Assembly (NCBI GenBank): GCA_039666455.1
Contig: JAVSLW010000004.1
Location: 30,739 to 94,738, forward strand
Length of the DNA: 64,000 bases
Source of the DNA: Methanobacterium sp.
GTDB lineage: Archaea > Methanobacteriota > Methanobacteria > Methanobacteriales > Methanobacteriaceae
Direction: 5' to 3'
Shown: in pieces, positions 34,642 through 41,947 of the stretch
Position numbering within the stretch: the stretch's first letter is position 1
Layout: each line of letters begins with the position of its first letter
Translations under genes and position numbers: made by a program
Notes under the pieces: generated by a model
Told to the model about the DNA's origin: nothing
The model's input: only the letters and a program-made list of their open reading frames with translations
Databases searched by the model: none

Positions 34642-35516
34642 TATAAGTAGCCTCCACCAATAATAACTCTCTTTTTATAATGAATATAATTTGTTATAGC
34701 CAGAAGAGCTACTGTCAAAAAGAACAGGATTATACCTGTTGCAAAAAGGGCACTGTAATGAATTCCTGTTGCATAACCCATTTCAAGTGCTATATTAGCT
34801 GTTAAAGCCCTTGCTGGATCAAAGATTGAAGTTGGGACAAGTGTAACATTTCCTGCAACCATAATTACTGCCATAGTTTCCCCAATTGCCCGCGCTAATC
34901 CCAGAATAGTTCCAGTTATAATTCCAGGTAGTGCCGCAGGGAAAAGAACATTTTTAATAGTCTGCCAGTGAGTTGCCCCCAGTGCAAAGGATGCTTCTTT
35001 ATATTCCAGGGGAACGGATTTTATAGCATCTTCTGATATGCTGGTTATTGTTGGAAGAATCATGACAGTTAAAACTATGGATGCTGTAAGAATACTGAAT
35101 CCTGTACCCCCAAACTGTTCTCTCATAAGTGGAACAAGGATTATAATTCCAAAAAACCCATATACCACAGAGGGGATACCTGCTAAAGCCTCCAATGTAG
35201 GCTTCAAAATCCTTCTTATTCTGTGAGGTGCAATTTCAGCTGAAAATATAGCACAACATAGAGATAGGGGAACTGCCATGAGTAAAGATAGCCCTGTTAT
35301 GTACAGAGACCCTATTATCATAGGTAAAGTACCGTAAAAACCTCTTAAAGGTGACCATTCAGTTCCAAACATAAAGTTAAAAAATCCCACCTCGTTAATT
35401 GCAGGAAGACCTTCTCCAAAAACAAAAGCAATTATAAAAAGAATTATGATACTTGATGATATTGCGGCTATAAATAATGATCTTTCCACGAAAATTTCTT
35501 CCAGTTTTTTATGCAT
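34641..35516 (-). CDS. pstC: Phosphate ABC transporter permease PstC
   Basis: A 291-residue permease with six hydrophobic segments and the EAA loop KSVPLEYKEASFALGATHWQTIKNVLFPAALPGI (about 165-198). It is the first gene after the 264-base gap from pstS, and that gap may hold its own promoter. RBS AGGTG precedes the ATG. Confidence 0.95.
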   Translation of the reverse strand: MHKKLEEIFVERSLFIAAISSSIIILFIIAFVFGEGLPAINEVGFFNFMFGTEWSPLRGFYGTLPMIIGSLYITGLSLLMAVPLSLCCAIFSAEIAPHRIRRILKPTLEALAGIPSVVYGFFGIIILVPLMREQFGGTGFSILTASIVLTVMILPTITSISEDAIKSVPLEYKEASFALGATHWQTIKNVLFPAALPGIITGTILGLARAIGETMAVIMVAGNVTLVPTSIFDPARALTANIALEMGYATGIHYSALFATGIILFFLTVALLAITNYIHYKKRVIIGGGYL

Positions 35517-35750
35517 TTGAACACCTCACTATATGAAAATCTTGATTATCTGTAAAATTAATGCCTTTATTTTTAATATATAGTTTTCCTTTAAATTCCC
35601 ATTTAAAATCAAATAACTGAATGATAATTTGTAATTTGGAAAATGTGATATAGAACAAATCCTTGCTTTATATGAACTGATCTATTCTAAGATTATTGTT
35701 AAGACTAACTTCATAATATCGATTACAAACTTTTGAATTAAAAATTCACC

Positions 35751-35781
35751 AAAAAATTGGGGTTAGTGGTTTAAAACCACT
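35751..35781 (-). terminator. Hairpin with T-run after pstS
   Basis: On the minus strand an 8-bp perfect stem AGTGGTTT / AAACCACT (35765-35781) overlaps the pstS stop codon and is followed by AACCCCAA and then six T. It looks like a bacterial-style terminator or mRNA 3'-end stabiliser that would let pstS be expressed above pstCAB. Confidence 0.5.
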
Positions 35782-36599
35782 TATTTTACAGGTACTACCT
35801 TTTCACTTTTCACTACTTCCTGTCCTTCAGGGCTTAACACCCAGTCGATGAACGCTTTAACAGCGCCTGTTGGTTCACCTTTGGTTAAGAACAAAAATGG
35901 TCTCTGTACTTTGTAAGTACCATCTAATACTGTTTGTTCTGATGGTTCTACACCACCGATCTTTAAAGCTTTGACATCTGGACTCATATGGGCCAGGGAT
36001 ACATATCCTATTGCATTTGGATCCTGGGCTACAGCTTGTTTTGCAGCTTCAGATGAACCCTGTACTATAGCACCGCCTTTAATTTTTGTTTCTTTACCCA
36101 TTATGATATCTTCAAATGCTCCTCTTGTACCGGAACCTTCTTCTCTGGTTACAACATTGATTGTTTTATCAGGTCCACCTACTTCTTTCCAGTTTGTGAT
36201 CTTACCTGAAAATATGTCCTTAACCTGGTCGTCAGTCAGGTCACTTACAGTGTTTTTAGTGTTTACTACAATGACAATTCCATCCTTTCCAATAAGGAAT
36301 TCGCTCAGTCCTGCTTTTTCATCATCTTTAAGTTCCTTAGAACTTGTACCGATGTCTGCTGTACCATCCTGAGCACTCTTAATACCTACACTTGAACCTC
36401 CACCCGCTACGTTGATCTTTACATTAGGGTTCTTTTGACTATACGCTTCAGCTAACTTTTCTGCTACCGGTTGCACAGATGTTGAACCTGCTACCTGTAT
36501 TGTTTGTTGTTGGCCACCTGTACCTCCTGCAAGTACGAGGTAAGCTCCAGCTATTACTATTATGGCCACTATTATTCCAATTATATATTTTGAATCCAT
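35781..36599 (-). CDS. pstS: Phosphate ABC transporter substrate-binding protein PstS
   Basis: A 272-residue periplasmic-type phosphate receptor. One N-terminal hydrophobic anchor (residues 4-24, IIGIIVAIIVIAGAYLVLAGG) is followed by VAGSTSVQPVAEKLAEAY and VAGGGSSVGIKSAQDGTADIGTSSKEL, with phosphate-contacting Ser/Gly/Asp residues, then TREEGSGTRGAFE. There is no lipobox Cys, so it is probably tethered by the uncleaved helix. GAGGTGAAA fixes the start at 36599. The promoter region carries repeated operator-like sequences. Confidence 0.95.
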   Translation of the reverse strand: MDSKYIIGIIVAIIVIAGAYLVLAGGTGGQQQTIQVAGSTSVQPVAEKLAEAYSQKNPNVKINVAGGGSSVGIKSAQDGTADIGTSSKELKDDEKAGLSEFLIGKDGIVIVVNTKNTVSDLTDDQVKDIFSGKITNWKEVGGPDKTINVVTREEGSGTRGAFEDIIMGKETKIKGGAIVQGSSEAAKQAVAQDPNAIGYVSLAHMSPDVKALKIGGVEPSEQTVLDGTYKVQRPFLFLTKGEPTGAVKAFIDWVLSPEGQEVVKSEKVVPVK

Positions 36600-36613
36600 G
36601 TGTTTCACCTCAT

Positions 36614-36641
36614 CAATACTTGATCAACAATACTTGATCAA
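36614..36641. repeat. Tandem 14-bp direct repeat in pstS leader
   Basis: CAATACTTGATCAA occurs twice in immediate succession (36614-36627 and 36628-36641), each with the palindrome TTGATCAA. The repeats lie between the pstS TATA box and its ribosome binding site, around the expected transcription start, a usual position for a repressor operator. Confidence 0.65.
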
Positions 36642-36647
36642 ATACCA

Positions 36648-36657
36648 GTATTTAAAT
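36648..36657 (-). promoter_or_regulatory. TATA box of pstS
   Basis: On the minus strand ATATTTAAATAC forms a TATA-like box. The predicted start of transcription, about 25 bases downstream near 36625, falls within the 14-bp tandem repeat. Confidence 0.5.
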
Positions 36658-36665
36658 ATTCCTAT

Positions 36666-36747
36666 TTGTGTATAAGTTTACACAATAAGTGAACATAGAA
36701 GGTGAACAAATCGCTTACAATGCGCTATTGTTCACTAAAAATGAACA
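36666..36747. promoter_or_regulatory. Cluster of GTGAACA boxes and palindrome between pstS and citrate synthase-like gene
   Basis: A perfect palindrome TTGTGTA-TAAGTT-TACACAA spans 36666-36685. GTGAACA occurs at 36689-36695 and 36702-36708, its complement TGTTCAC at 36729-36735, and ATGAACA at 36741-36747. The cluster lies upstream of pstS's TATA box and also upstream of the divergent gene's TATA (36770-36779), so a shared regulator for both promoters is plausible. The regulator is not known; the HTH-PhoU protein at 38164 is a candidate. Confidence 0.5.
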
Positions 36748-36794
36748 TAATTGTACTAAAAGCGATAAATTTAAATATAATCTCTGTAATATAG

Positions 36795-37604
36795 ATGTCT
36801 ATTATGATAACCGAGGAAGCATTAAAAGATATATTTAAGCCACGTAATTTGAAGTGGAAAACTTCAATTACCAGGGTAGAGCCTAATAGGCTAACCACAA
36901 GAGGTTATTTACAGGAAGACCTGATTGAAAATATATCTTTTTCAGAAATGATACATCTGCTCATAAAAGGAAAACTGCCATCTAAAAGGGAGGCAAAAAT
37001 GTTAGGGGCAGTTTTAGTGTCATTCTGTGACCATGGTGTGACGCCCCCGAGTACGCAGGCTGCAAGACTAATGGCATCAGCTGGATCTCCTCTGCATGCA
37101 TGTATTGCAGGAGGGCTCCTTGCATTTGGAAAAAACCATGCTGGAGCCATCGAAAAGGCTATGAAAATATTCCAGGAAGGAATTAAATTATCTAAAGACA
37201 ATGTAAATGAGATCGCTGAGCAAATTGTAAGTTATTTTCTAAACAACAATAAAAAAATATCTGGCTTTGGCCATAGATATCACAATGAAGACCCACGTGC
37301 ACCCAAATTAATGGAGCTTTCAAGAAAGTATGACTGCTTCCGGGAACACTCTAAACTTGCAGTTGCAATCGAAAACATACTTCATGATAAAAAAGGAATA
37401 AAAATGAACATCGACGGCGCAAATGGAGCAATATTATCAGATATGGGTTTTGACTGGAGTGTTGGAAGCGGCATATTTATGATAGGCCGCCTTCCAGGGA
37501 TTTTAAGTCATGTAACTGAAGAAAAAACAAGGGAACCTGCTTTCAGGAAGTTCTTTGAAATAGAAGAAATCTATTACGACGGAAAAGTTGGCAAAAGCAT
37601 TTAA
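36795..37604 (+). CDS. Short citrate synthase-family protein (citryl-CoA lyase-like)
   Basis: A 269-residue member of the citrate synthase superfamily, shorter than true citrate synthase (about 370-430). Motifs are LTTRGYLQEDLIENISFSEMIHLLIKG, FCDHGVTPPSTQAAR (active-site His) and ISGFGHRYHNEDPRAPKL (second His). Such short forms include citryl-CoA lyases; activity here is uncertain. No ribosome binding site is visible. A TATA box (TTTAAATATA at 36770-36779) sits about 20-25 bases upstream, so the message is probably leaderless, beginning at ATG 36795 or 36804. Confidence 0.75.
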   Translation: MSIMITEEALKDIFKPRNLKWKTSITRVEPNRLTTRGYLQEDLIENISFSEMIHLLIKGKLPSKREAKMLGAVLVSFCDHGVTPPSTQAARLMASAGSPLHACIAGGLLAFGKNHAGAIEKAMKIFQEGIKLSKDNVNEIAEQIVSYFLNNNKKISGFGHRYHNEDPRAPKLMELSRKYDCFREHSKLAVAIENILHDKKGIKMNIDGANGAILSDMGFDWSVGSGIFMIGRLPGILSHVTEEKTREPAFRKFFEIEEIYYDGKVGKSI

Positions 37605-37863
37605 TTTATTCTGAACTCATTTTTCTTTATCTAATCTATGAGTCCTCATTTTGGAAGTTTAAATGTTTAAAATAAATGAAATGCTCAGATTGTCCGGTTG
37701 CTGGGTGTTGAACACTCTATGAAGGACGCTGTTTAGAATCCACTCCTGAAGTGCCTTAAAAAATATATATAATGAGTTACATAACTCCCTGTAAGAAATC
37801 TGCAGAAAAACAGTTTTCACATCATGGATTTTGATGGTGGAAATTAATTGAAAGGAGATTATC

Positions 37864-38133
37864 ATGAAAGAAGAAGCTTATTATCGGGCAAGAAAAAGGG
37901 TAGAAGAATTAAGAGACTTTTATGGACACTTAATTGCTTATATTGCAGTAAACGTGTCCCTCGCAGTTGTTAATTTTTTTACAACTCCAGGTTTCTGGTG
38001 GTTTCTGTTTATAACGTTCTTCTGGGGGATAGGACTTGTTGCACATGGTTTATCTGTTTTCCTGGAACGAGGCATATTCTCCAAAGAATGGGAAGAACGA
38101 AAAATAAAAGAATACATGGAAAAAGAAGAATAA
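37864..38133 (+). CDS. 2TM domain protein
   Basis: An 89-residue protein with two membrane segments (about 21-37 FYGHLIAYIAVNVSLAV and 44-66 FWWFLFITFFWGIGLVAHGLSVF) flanked by charged helices, the pattern of the 2TM family often found next to regulators. RBS AAAGGAGAT before the ATG is strong. A TATA stretch AAATATATATAA lies near 37762-37773. Function is unknown. Confidence 0.75.
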   Translation: MKEEAYYRARKRVEELRDFYGHLIAYIAVNVSLAVVNFFTTPGFWWFLFITFFWGIGLVAHGLSVFLERGIFSKEWEERKIKEYMEKEE

Positions 38134-38163
38134 TGCAGTAAATCAATACCTGCTTTATTTTAA

Positions 38164-39072
38164 TTATTTTTTCATATATTGATTTTTCCTTCTGAAACGT
38201 TCTGGAGTGGTGGTTCTTGGTATATTTTCATGGTATTCTCTCGAAATACCGATAATTTCAATGGAAATATCGCCAATTCTCTCAAATGATTTTACAACCC
38301 GGGACAGCGAAAGATAATAGGTGGAACGCTCAGTATCTTCAAATGATGCTTCTGCCATTTGAGTTGCTATACAATTTAAAGCTTTTTTTTGAAGTACGTG
38401 GATTTTTTCTTCGTAATTTATCACCTTATCTTTTAAATCGAGCCTTTCATTCAAAAATACTTCCATAGAATAATTTACCATCTTTTTAGATGTTTCATAC
38501 ATCTCCTGTATATATTTAAACGTTTCAGGATCAATTTCATAGGATTCTTTAAGCGCAAAATTTGCAAACTGGCAGGAATGATCCCCAATACGCTCTAAAT
38601 CATATGCAACCTCGCTGAAAGCGCTGCTTTTACTGAATTCAGGAGTAGGGTTCATAGCTATGGCCATATCCACCGATGTTCTTATTTTTTCGTGCATATT
38701 ATTGGTTATATAATCCATTTTTAAAGCTTCATTAGCTATTTCATCATCATATGATGAAAGAGCATTAAAAGATGTTTCCAGCTGGTTGTAAACATGCTTG
38801 GCCATTCCCTTAAGCAGTTCTACAATTTTTAATGTTGCATGCTCTACTGGAACTTTTTCTTCCCCGTAAACTTCTAAAAACTCGTCAAACTTTTTGGATT
38901 CAATTACATACGCCCTCTTTACAATTCCCTTACTTATCATGGGCTGGAGTAATTTAGTGACATATCTACGGGTTATTCCCAATCTTTCTGCTATTTCATC
39001 CTGTGTTGAAGGATTTTCATAGCGTATTACGTCTAATATTGCTTTTAATGTAATGTTCTTTGTTTTTGTCAT
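38164..39072 (-). CDS. HTH-PhoU phosphate regulator
   Basis: A 302-residue protein joining an N-terminal winged-helix DNA-binding domain (LKAILDVIRYENPSTQDEIAERLGITRRYVTKLLQPMISKGIV, residues 8-52) to two PhoU repeats (about 90-285: FSEVAYDLERIGDHSCQFANFAL and SRVVKSFERIGDISIEIIGISREY). The fusion links phosphate sensing directly to transcription, so it is a good candidate to control pst. It overlaps an upstream membrane protein gene (ATGA). Confidence 0.85.
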   Translation of the reverse strand: MTKTKNITLKAILDVIRYENPSTQDEIAERLGITRRYVTKLLQPMISKGIVKRAYVIESKKFDEFLEVYGEEKVPVEHATLKIVELLKGMAKHVYNQLETSFNALSSYDDEIANEALKMDYITNNMHEKIRTSVDMAIAMNPTPEFSKSSAFSEVAYDLERIGDHSCQFANFALKESYEIDPETFKYIQEMYETSKKMVNYSMEVFLNERLDLKDKVINYEEKIHVLQKKALNCIATQMAEASFEDTERSTYYLSLSRVVKSFERIGDISIEIIGISREYHENIPRTTTPERFRRKNQYMKK

Positions 39073-39674
39073 GATATCCTGCTGCCTTTTTCAACTTCAT
39101 CACGATTAATTACCACTGATTCTTGAATCACTGATAAAATAACGTATAATAATGCTGTTAAAACTCCCAGAGAGATTATAAAACCAAATTCTACAAAAAT
39201 AGGAGCATATAAATCCACGAGGGATAAGTTTGCATCCAGTAATCCTTTTAATAGCACAACTACACCTGCTGATAGTGTTATGTAGCTGTATGACCTTTTT
39301 ATATTCTCTGATATCAATAATGGGTATGTCCCCATGAGAATAAGTCCAATTCCAATTAATCTAAACAGGTTCCAATCAGTTGCATTTTCCAGAAAATAGA
39401 ATATTTGCTCTGATTTCCAGTATACGGCAGATAATATGTAGATGATTTCAATTGCCATAATAATTATCAGGGGAATTATGTAAACTACCCTTGCTTCAAT
39501 TTTCTTTATTTTCACACTCTCAAGGGGTTCTTTTATAAAATGAGACAGGAACTGGTAGAGCATTGCTCCTAAAACTGCCCCCAGTACTGTTCCACCTATT
39601 CCAATTTTCGAGGTTGTAAATGCAGCAATTCCAGATATTACACCGGCCATTATCACATCTAACATTTTTGACAT
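39069..39674 (-). CDS. Polytopic membrane protein coupled to HTH-PhoU regulator
   Basis: A 201-residue protein with about five or six hydrophobic segments, starting MSKMLDVIMAGVISGIAAFTTSKIGIGGT; no family recognised. It is translated just ahead of, and overlapping with, the HTH-PhoU gene, so it may sense or carry a signal for that regulator. RBS GTGATAAG. Confidence 0.65.
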   Translation of the reverse strand: MSKMLDVIMAGVISGIAAFTTSKIGIGGTVLGAVLGAMLYQFLSHFIKEPLESVKIKKIEARVVYIIPLIIIMAIEIIYILSAVYWKSEQIFYFLENATDWNLFRLIGIGLILMGTYPLLISENIKRSYSYITLSAGVVVLLKGLLDANLSLVDLYAPIFVEFGFIISLGVLTALLYVILSVIQESVVINRDEVEKGSRIS

Positions 39675-39997
39675 CTTATCACACTTAAAAGTACTCTTAT
39701 AAAGTTCTAAAACCTGAAAAATTACTTTTTAGGATTTTAAATCCTTAAATCTAATAAATACCCTTTTTTAATCATCATAATTCATTGCATCCTGTTCTTT
39801 GAACAGATCATGCATTATTTTATCCAATGAATAGTTAGCAGACTCTCTTTTTTTCTATAAAGTTTCATCTGAATATAGATAGACTTAACCACCAATATAT
39901 ACTTTTAGTCTATCTTTTTTCCTGAAAAGTCTACAATATATTAAAAGTTAGAATAAAATGAATCCAGTTAGTTAATATTTAAAAGAAAAATTGGAAA
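39675..39997. other. 323-base non-coding region with operator-like inverted repeat
   Basis: The region is AT-rich. It holds a TATA-like sequence on the minus strand near 39893-39903, flanked by a perfect 8-bp inverted repeat, GATAGACT at 39878-39885 and AGTCTATC at 39907-39914. About 30 bases downstream on the minus strand, an ATG at 39868 opens a very short frame that would extend to about 33 residues if one more A were present in the A7 run near 39854-39860. It could be a regulated small gene or RNA; evidence is weak. Confidence 0.35.
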
Positions 39998-40070
39998 AGC
40001 CCCAGGGGGGATTCGAACCCCCGACCTATGCCTTACCAAGGCATCGCTCTACCGGCTAAGCCACTGGGGC
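39998..40070 (-). tRNA. tRNA-Thr (GGT anticodon)
   Basis: On the minus strand the cloverleaf is complete. The acceptor GCCCCAG pairs with CTGGGGC, the D arm contains TAGCCGGTAGAGC, the anticodon stem ATGCC/GGCAT encloses loop TTGGTAA (anticodon GGT), and the T arm GGGGG-TTCGAAT-CCCCC is standard. The discriminator base is T and CCA is not encoded. Confidence 0.95.
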
Positions 40071-40171
40071 AAATGTAGGAATATTATACTGTTATTAATG
40101 AAAAATGAAATTATCATATAGATTTTTCGTCTGCAACACAATATAATTACATATTTTGGATATACTTAAAG

Positions 40172-40254
40172 TGCAGGGGATGGGATTCGAACCCACGAAG
40201 GCCTACGCCAGAGGATCTTAAGTCCACCCCCTTTGGCCGCTCGGGCACCCCTGC
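40172..40254 (-). tRNA. tRNA-Leu (TAA anticodon)
   Basis: The minus-strand sequence has acceptor GCAGGGG pairing with CCCCTGC, D-arm CCCGAGCGGCCAAAGG, anticodon loop CTTAAGA (anticodon TAA), a long variable arm typical of class II leucine tRNA, and T arm GTGGG-TTCGAAT-CCCAT. One T-T mismatch is seen in the anticodon stem. The discriminator is A; CCA is not encoded. Confidence 0.93.
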
Positions 40255-40518
40255 ATAACTTAAAGGTTATTTGATGTCCTATATTAAGTTAACGGTTATA
40301 ATTTATAGTTTAACTGAAATATCCTAAAATTAGATTAAACATTCATAAGAACCCGTAAATCTACAGGTACATTATTGTTAGAAATAATCTATTATTTAAG
40401 CTTTTTCTAAATTAAATTAAACTATAATAAGGTCCTATTCTTGATTTTAAGAATACAAACTTTTAAAGCCTTTATAATCATTTATATACCTACTAAATTT
40501 ATATATATTTCAAAAGCA

Positions 40519-40530
40519 TTATATATAATT
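40519..40530 (+). promoter_or_regulatory. TATA box of ferredoxin-GGR operon
   Basis: TTATATATAATT lies about 40 bases before the ferredoxin ATG at 40568. Two further TATA-like sequences lie at 40481-40488 and 40498-40507. Apart from these, the 313-base gap 40255-40567 shows nothing identifiable. Confidence 0.5.
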
Positions 40531-40567
40531 TAATACTTTTCCTTATTTGCAGGATCTGGTGAGAGTA

Positions 40568-40741
40568 ATGAAATTTCAAAGTGAAAAATGCGGTTTTTGT
40601 GGTACATGCGTGGGAGTGTGCCCTACTGGTTCACTGGAGATTGTAGAACGTGCTGCTACTTTAAATCATACTAAGTGCGATGATTGCGGGAGATGTGAAA
40701 TAGTATGCCCCTTAGGTGCTTTTAAAGGGGGTAAAACATGA
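40568..40741 (+). CDS. Two-cluster 4Fe-4S ferredoxin
   Basis: A 57-residue ferredoxin with CGFCGTCVGVCPTG and CDDCGRCEIVCPLG. RBS GGTGAG fixes the start at ATG 40568 even though the frame opens at TTG 40547. Its stop overlaps the geranylgeranyl reductase gene (ATGA), so it is probably the electron donor for that enzyme. Confidence 0.92.
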   Translation: MKFQSEKCGFCGTCVGVCPTGSLEIVERAATLNHTKCDDCGRCEIVCPLGAFKGGKT

Positions 40742-41886
40742 AATATGATGTTGTTGTTGTAGGCGGGCGTGTTGCTGGTTCAGTTTCGTCACTTTTTGCT
40801 TCTAAAAATGACCTTAATGTGTTAATGATTGAAAAAAGACAGGAAATTGGAGTTCCGCTTCAATGTGCTGAGGCGACAACTGAAAAGACTTTTGAAACCA
40901 TTGGCATAAAGCCATCTCCAGACTATATAAGAACTGAAATATATGGTGCAGACATACATTCTCCAGACGGCACCAGTTTTCGAATGGAAGGAGATAATGA
41001 AAAGGGTTTTATCTTAGATAGGAAGATCTTTGATAAGAGTCTTGCTGCAGAATCAGCCGATGCAGGTACTGATATTATGGTTAAAACAAATGTAAATGAC
41101 CTTATTATCAGAAACGGCAAAGTAAGTGGAGTTATTGCTAAGCAGCTTGGTAAAAGCATGGAAATAAAAGCTGATCTGGTTATTGCTGCAGATGGAATAG
41201 AATCAAATGTAGCGCGGATGGCAGGTTTAAATTCACTGTGGGGAGTTAACGACCTGTGTTCATGTGTACAATACAAAATGACTGGTGTTCCCACGGATCC
41301 TAATTATATGCAGTTCTATTTTGGTAATGAATTAGCCCCTGGGGGTTATGTATGGATTTTTCCAAATGATGAAAGGGTTACAAGTATTGGTATAGGGATT
41401 AGAAACTCTAAAAAAACTGCCTATGAATATTTAAACAATTTTATATCAAAATTCAATGGTAAAATCATTGAAATCAATGTGGGAGGGGTTCCTGTATCTG
41501 GAAACATTAAAAAAACGTACACCGACGGATTAATAGTTGTTGGGGACGCAGCAGGTCATGTTAATCCCATAACAGGAGGAGGAATTGATTTAGCAACAAT
41601 TTGTGCAAAAATAGCAGGTCAGGTTGCTGCAGAAGCTATTAATAGTAACGATACGTCCTCAAAGTTCTTAAAAAAATATGAAAACCTGTGGAAAAACAAG
41701 ATCGGTGAGCTGATAAAACGTTCACTTAAGTACAGAAAAGTTTTCGATAAACTGAGCGATAAAGAATTAAATGCACTTTCAAAGTTCATGAAAGGAAGAG
41801 ATCTTGATAACATAACAGTTAAATCTCTATTTGTACTTGCAAAAGAGTCTCCAGGCCTTTTTAGATTATTGAAAGATGTTATTTAG
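40738..41886 (+). CDS. Geranylgeranyl reductase family flavoprotein (archaeal lipid saturation)
   Basis: A 382-residue FAD enzyme. The N-terminal Rossmann motif is VVVGGRVAGSVSSLFASKN (about 5-23), then VPLQCAEATTEK, the family's YVWIFPNDERVTSIGIG, and the FAD-binding GLIVVGDAAGHVNPITGGGIDLA (about 263-285). It reduces double bonds of geranylgeranyl chains in archaeal membrane lipids (digeranylgeranylglycerophospholipid reductase). Coupling to the ferredoxin upstream supports ferredoxin as reductant. Confidence 0.9.
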   Translation: MKYDVVVVGGRVAGSVSSLFASKNDLNVLMIEKRQEIGVPLQCAEATTEKTFETIGIKPSPDYIRTEIYGADIHSPDGTSFRMEGDNEKGFILDRKIFDKSLAAESADAGTDIMVKTNVNDLIIRNGKVSGVIAKQLGKSMEIKADLVIAADGIESNVARMAGLNSLWGVNDLCSCVQYKMTGVPTDPNYMQFYFGNELAPGGYVWIFPNDERVTSIGIGIRNSKKTAYEYLNNFISKFNGKIIEINVGGVPVSGNIKKTYTDGLIVVGDAAGHVNPITGGGIDLATICAKIAGQVAAEAINSNDTSSKFLKKYENLWKNKIGELIKRSLKYRKVFDKLSDKELNALSKFMKGRDLDNITVKSLFVLAKESPGLFRLLKDVI

Positions 41887-41947
41887 TGCCCATATTCTTT
41901 AGTAAGTACTATTAAATTAAATTATAATCTGCAGGCAGGTATACTAC

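Noticed and set aside
37659..37865. 68-codon minus-strand frame in the gap before the 2TM gene
   Set aside because: No motif, no convincing ribosome binding site, and it overlaps the promoter of the 2TM gene.
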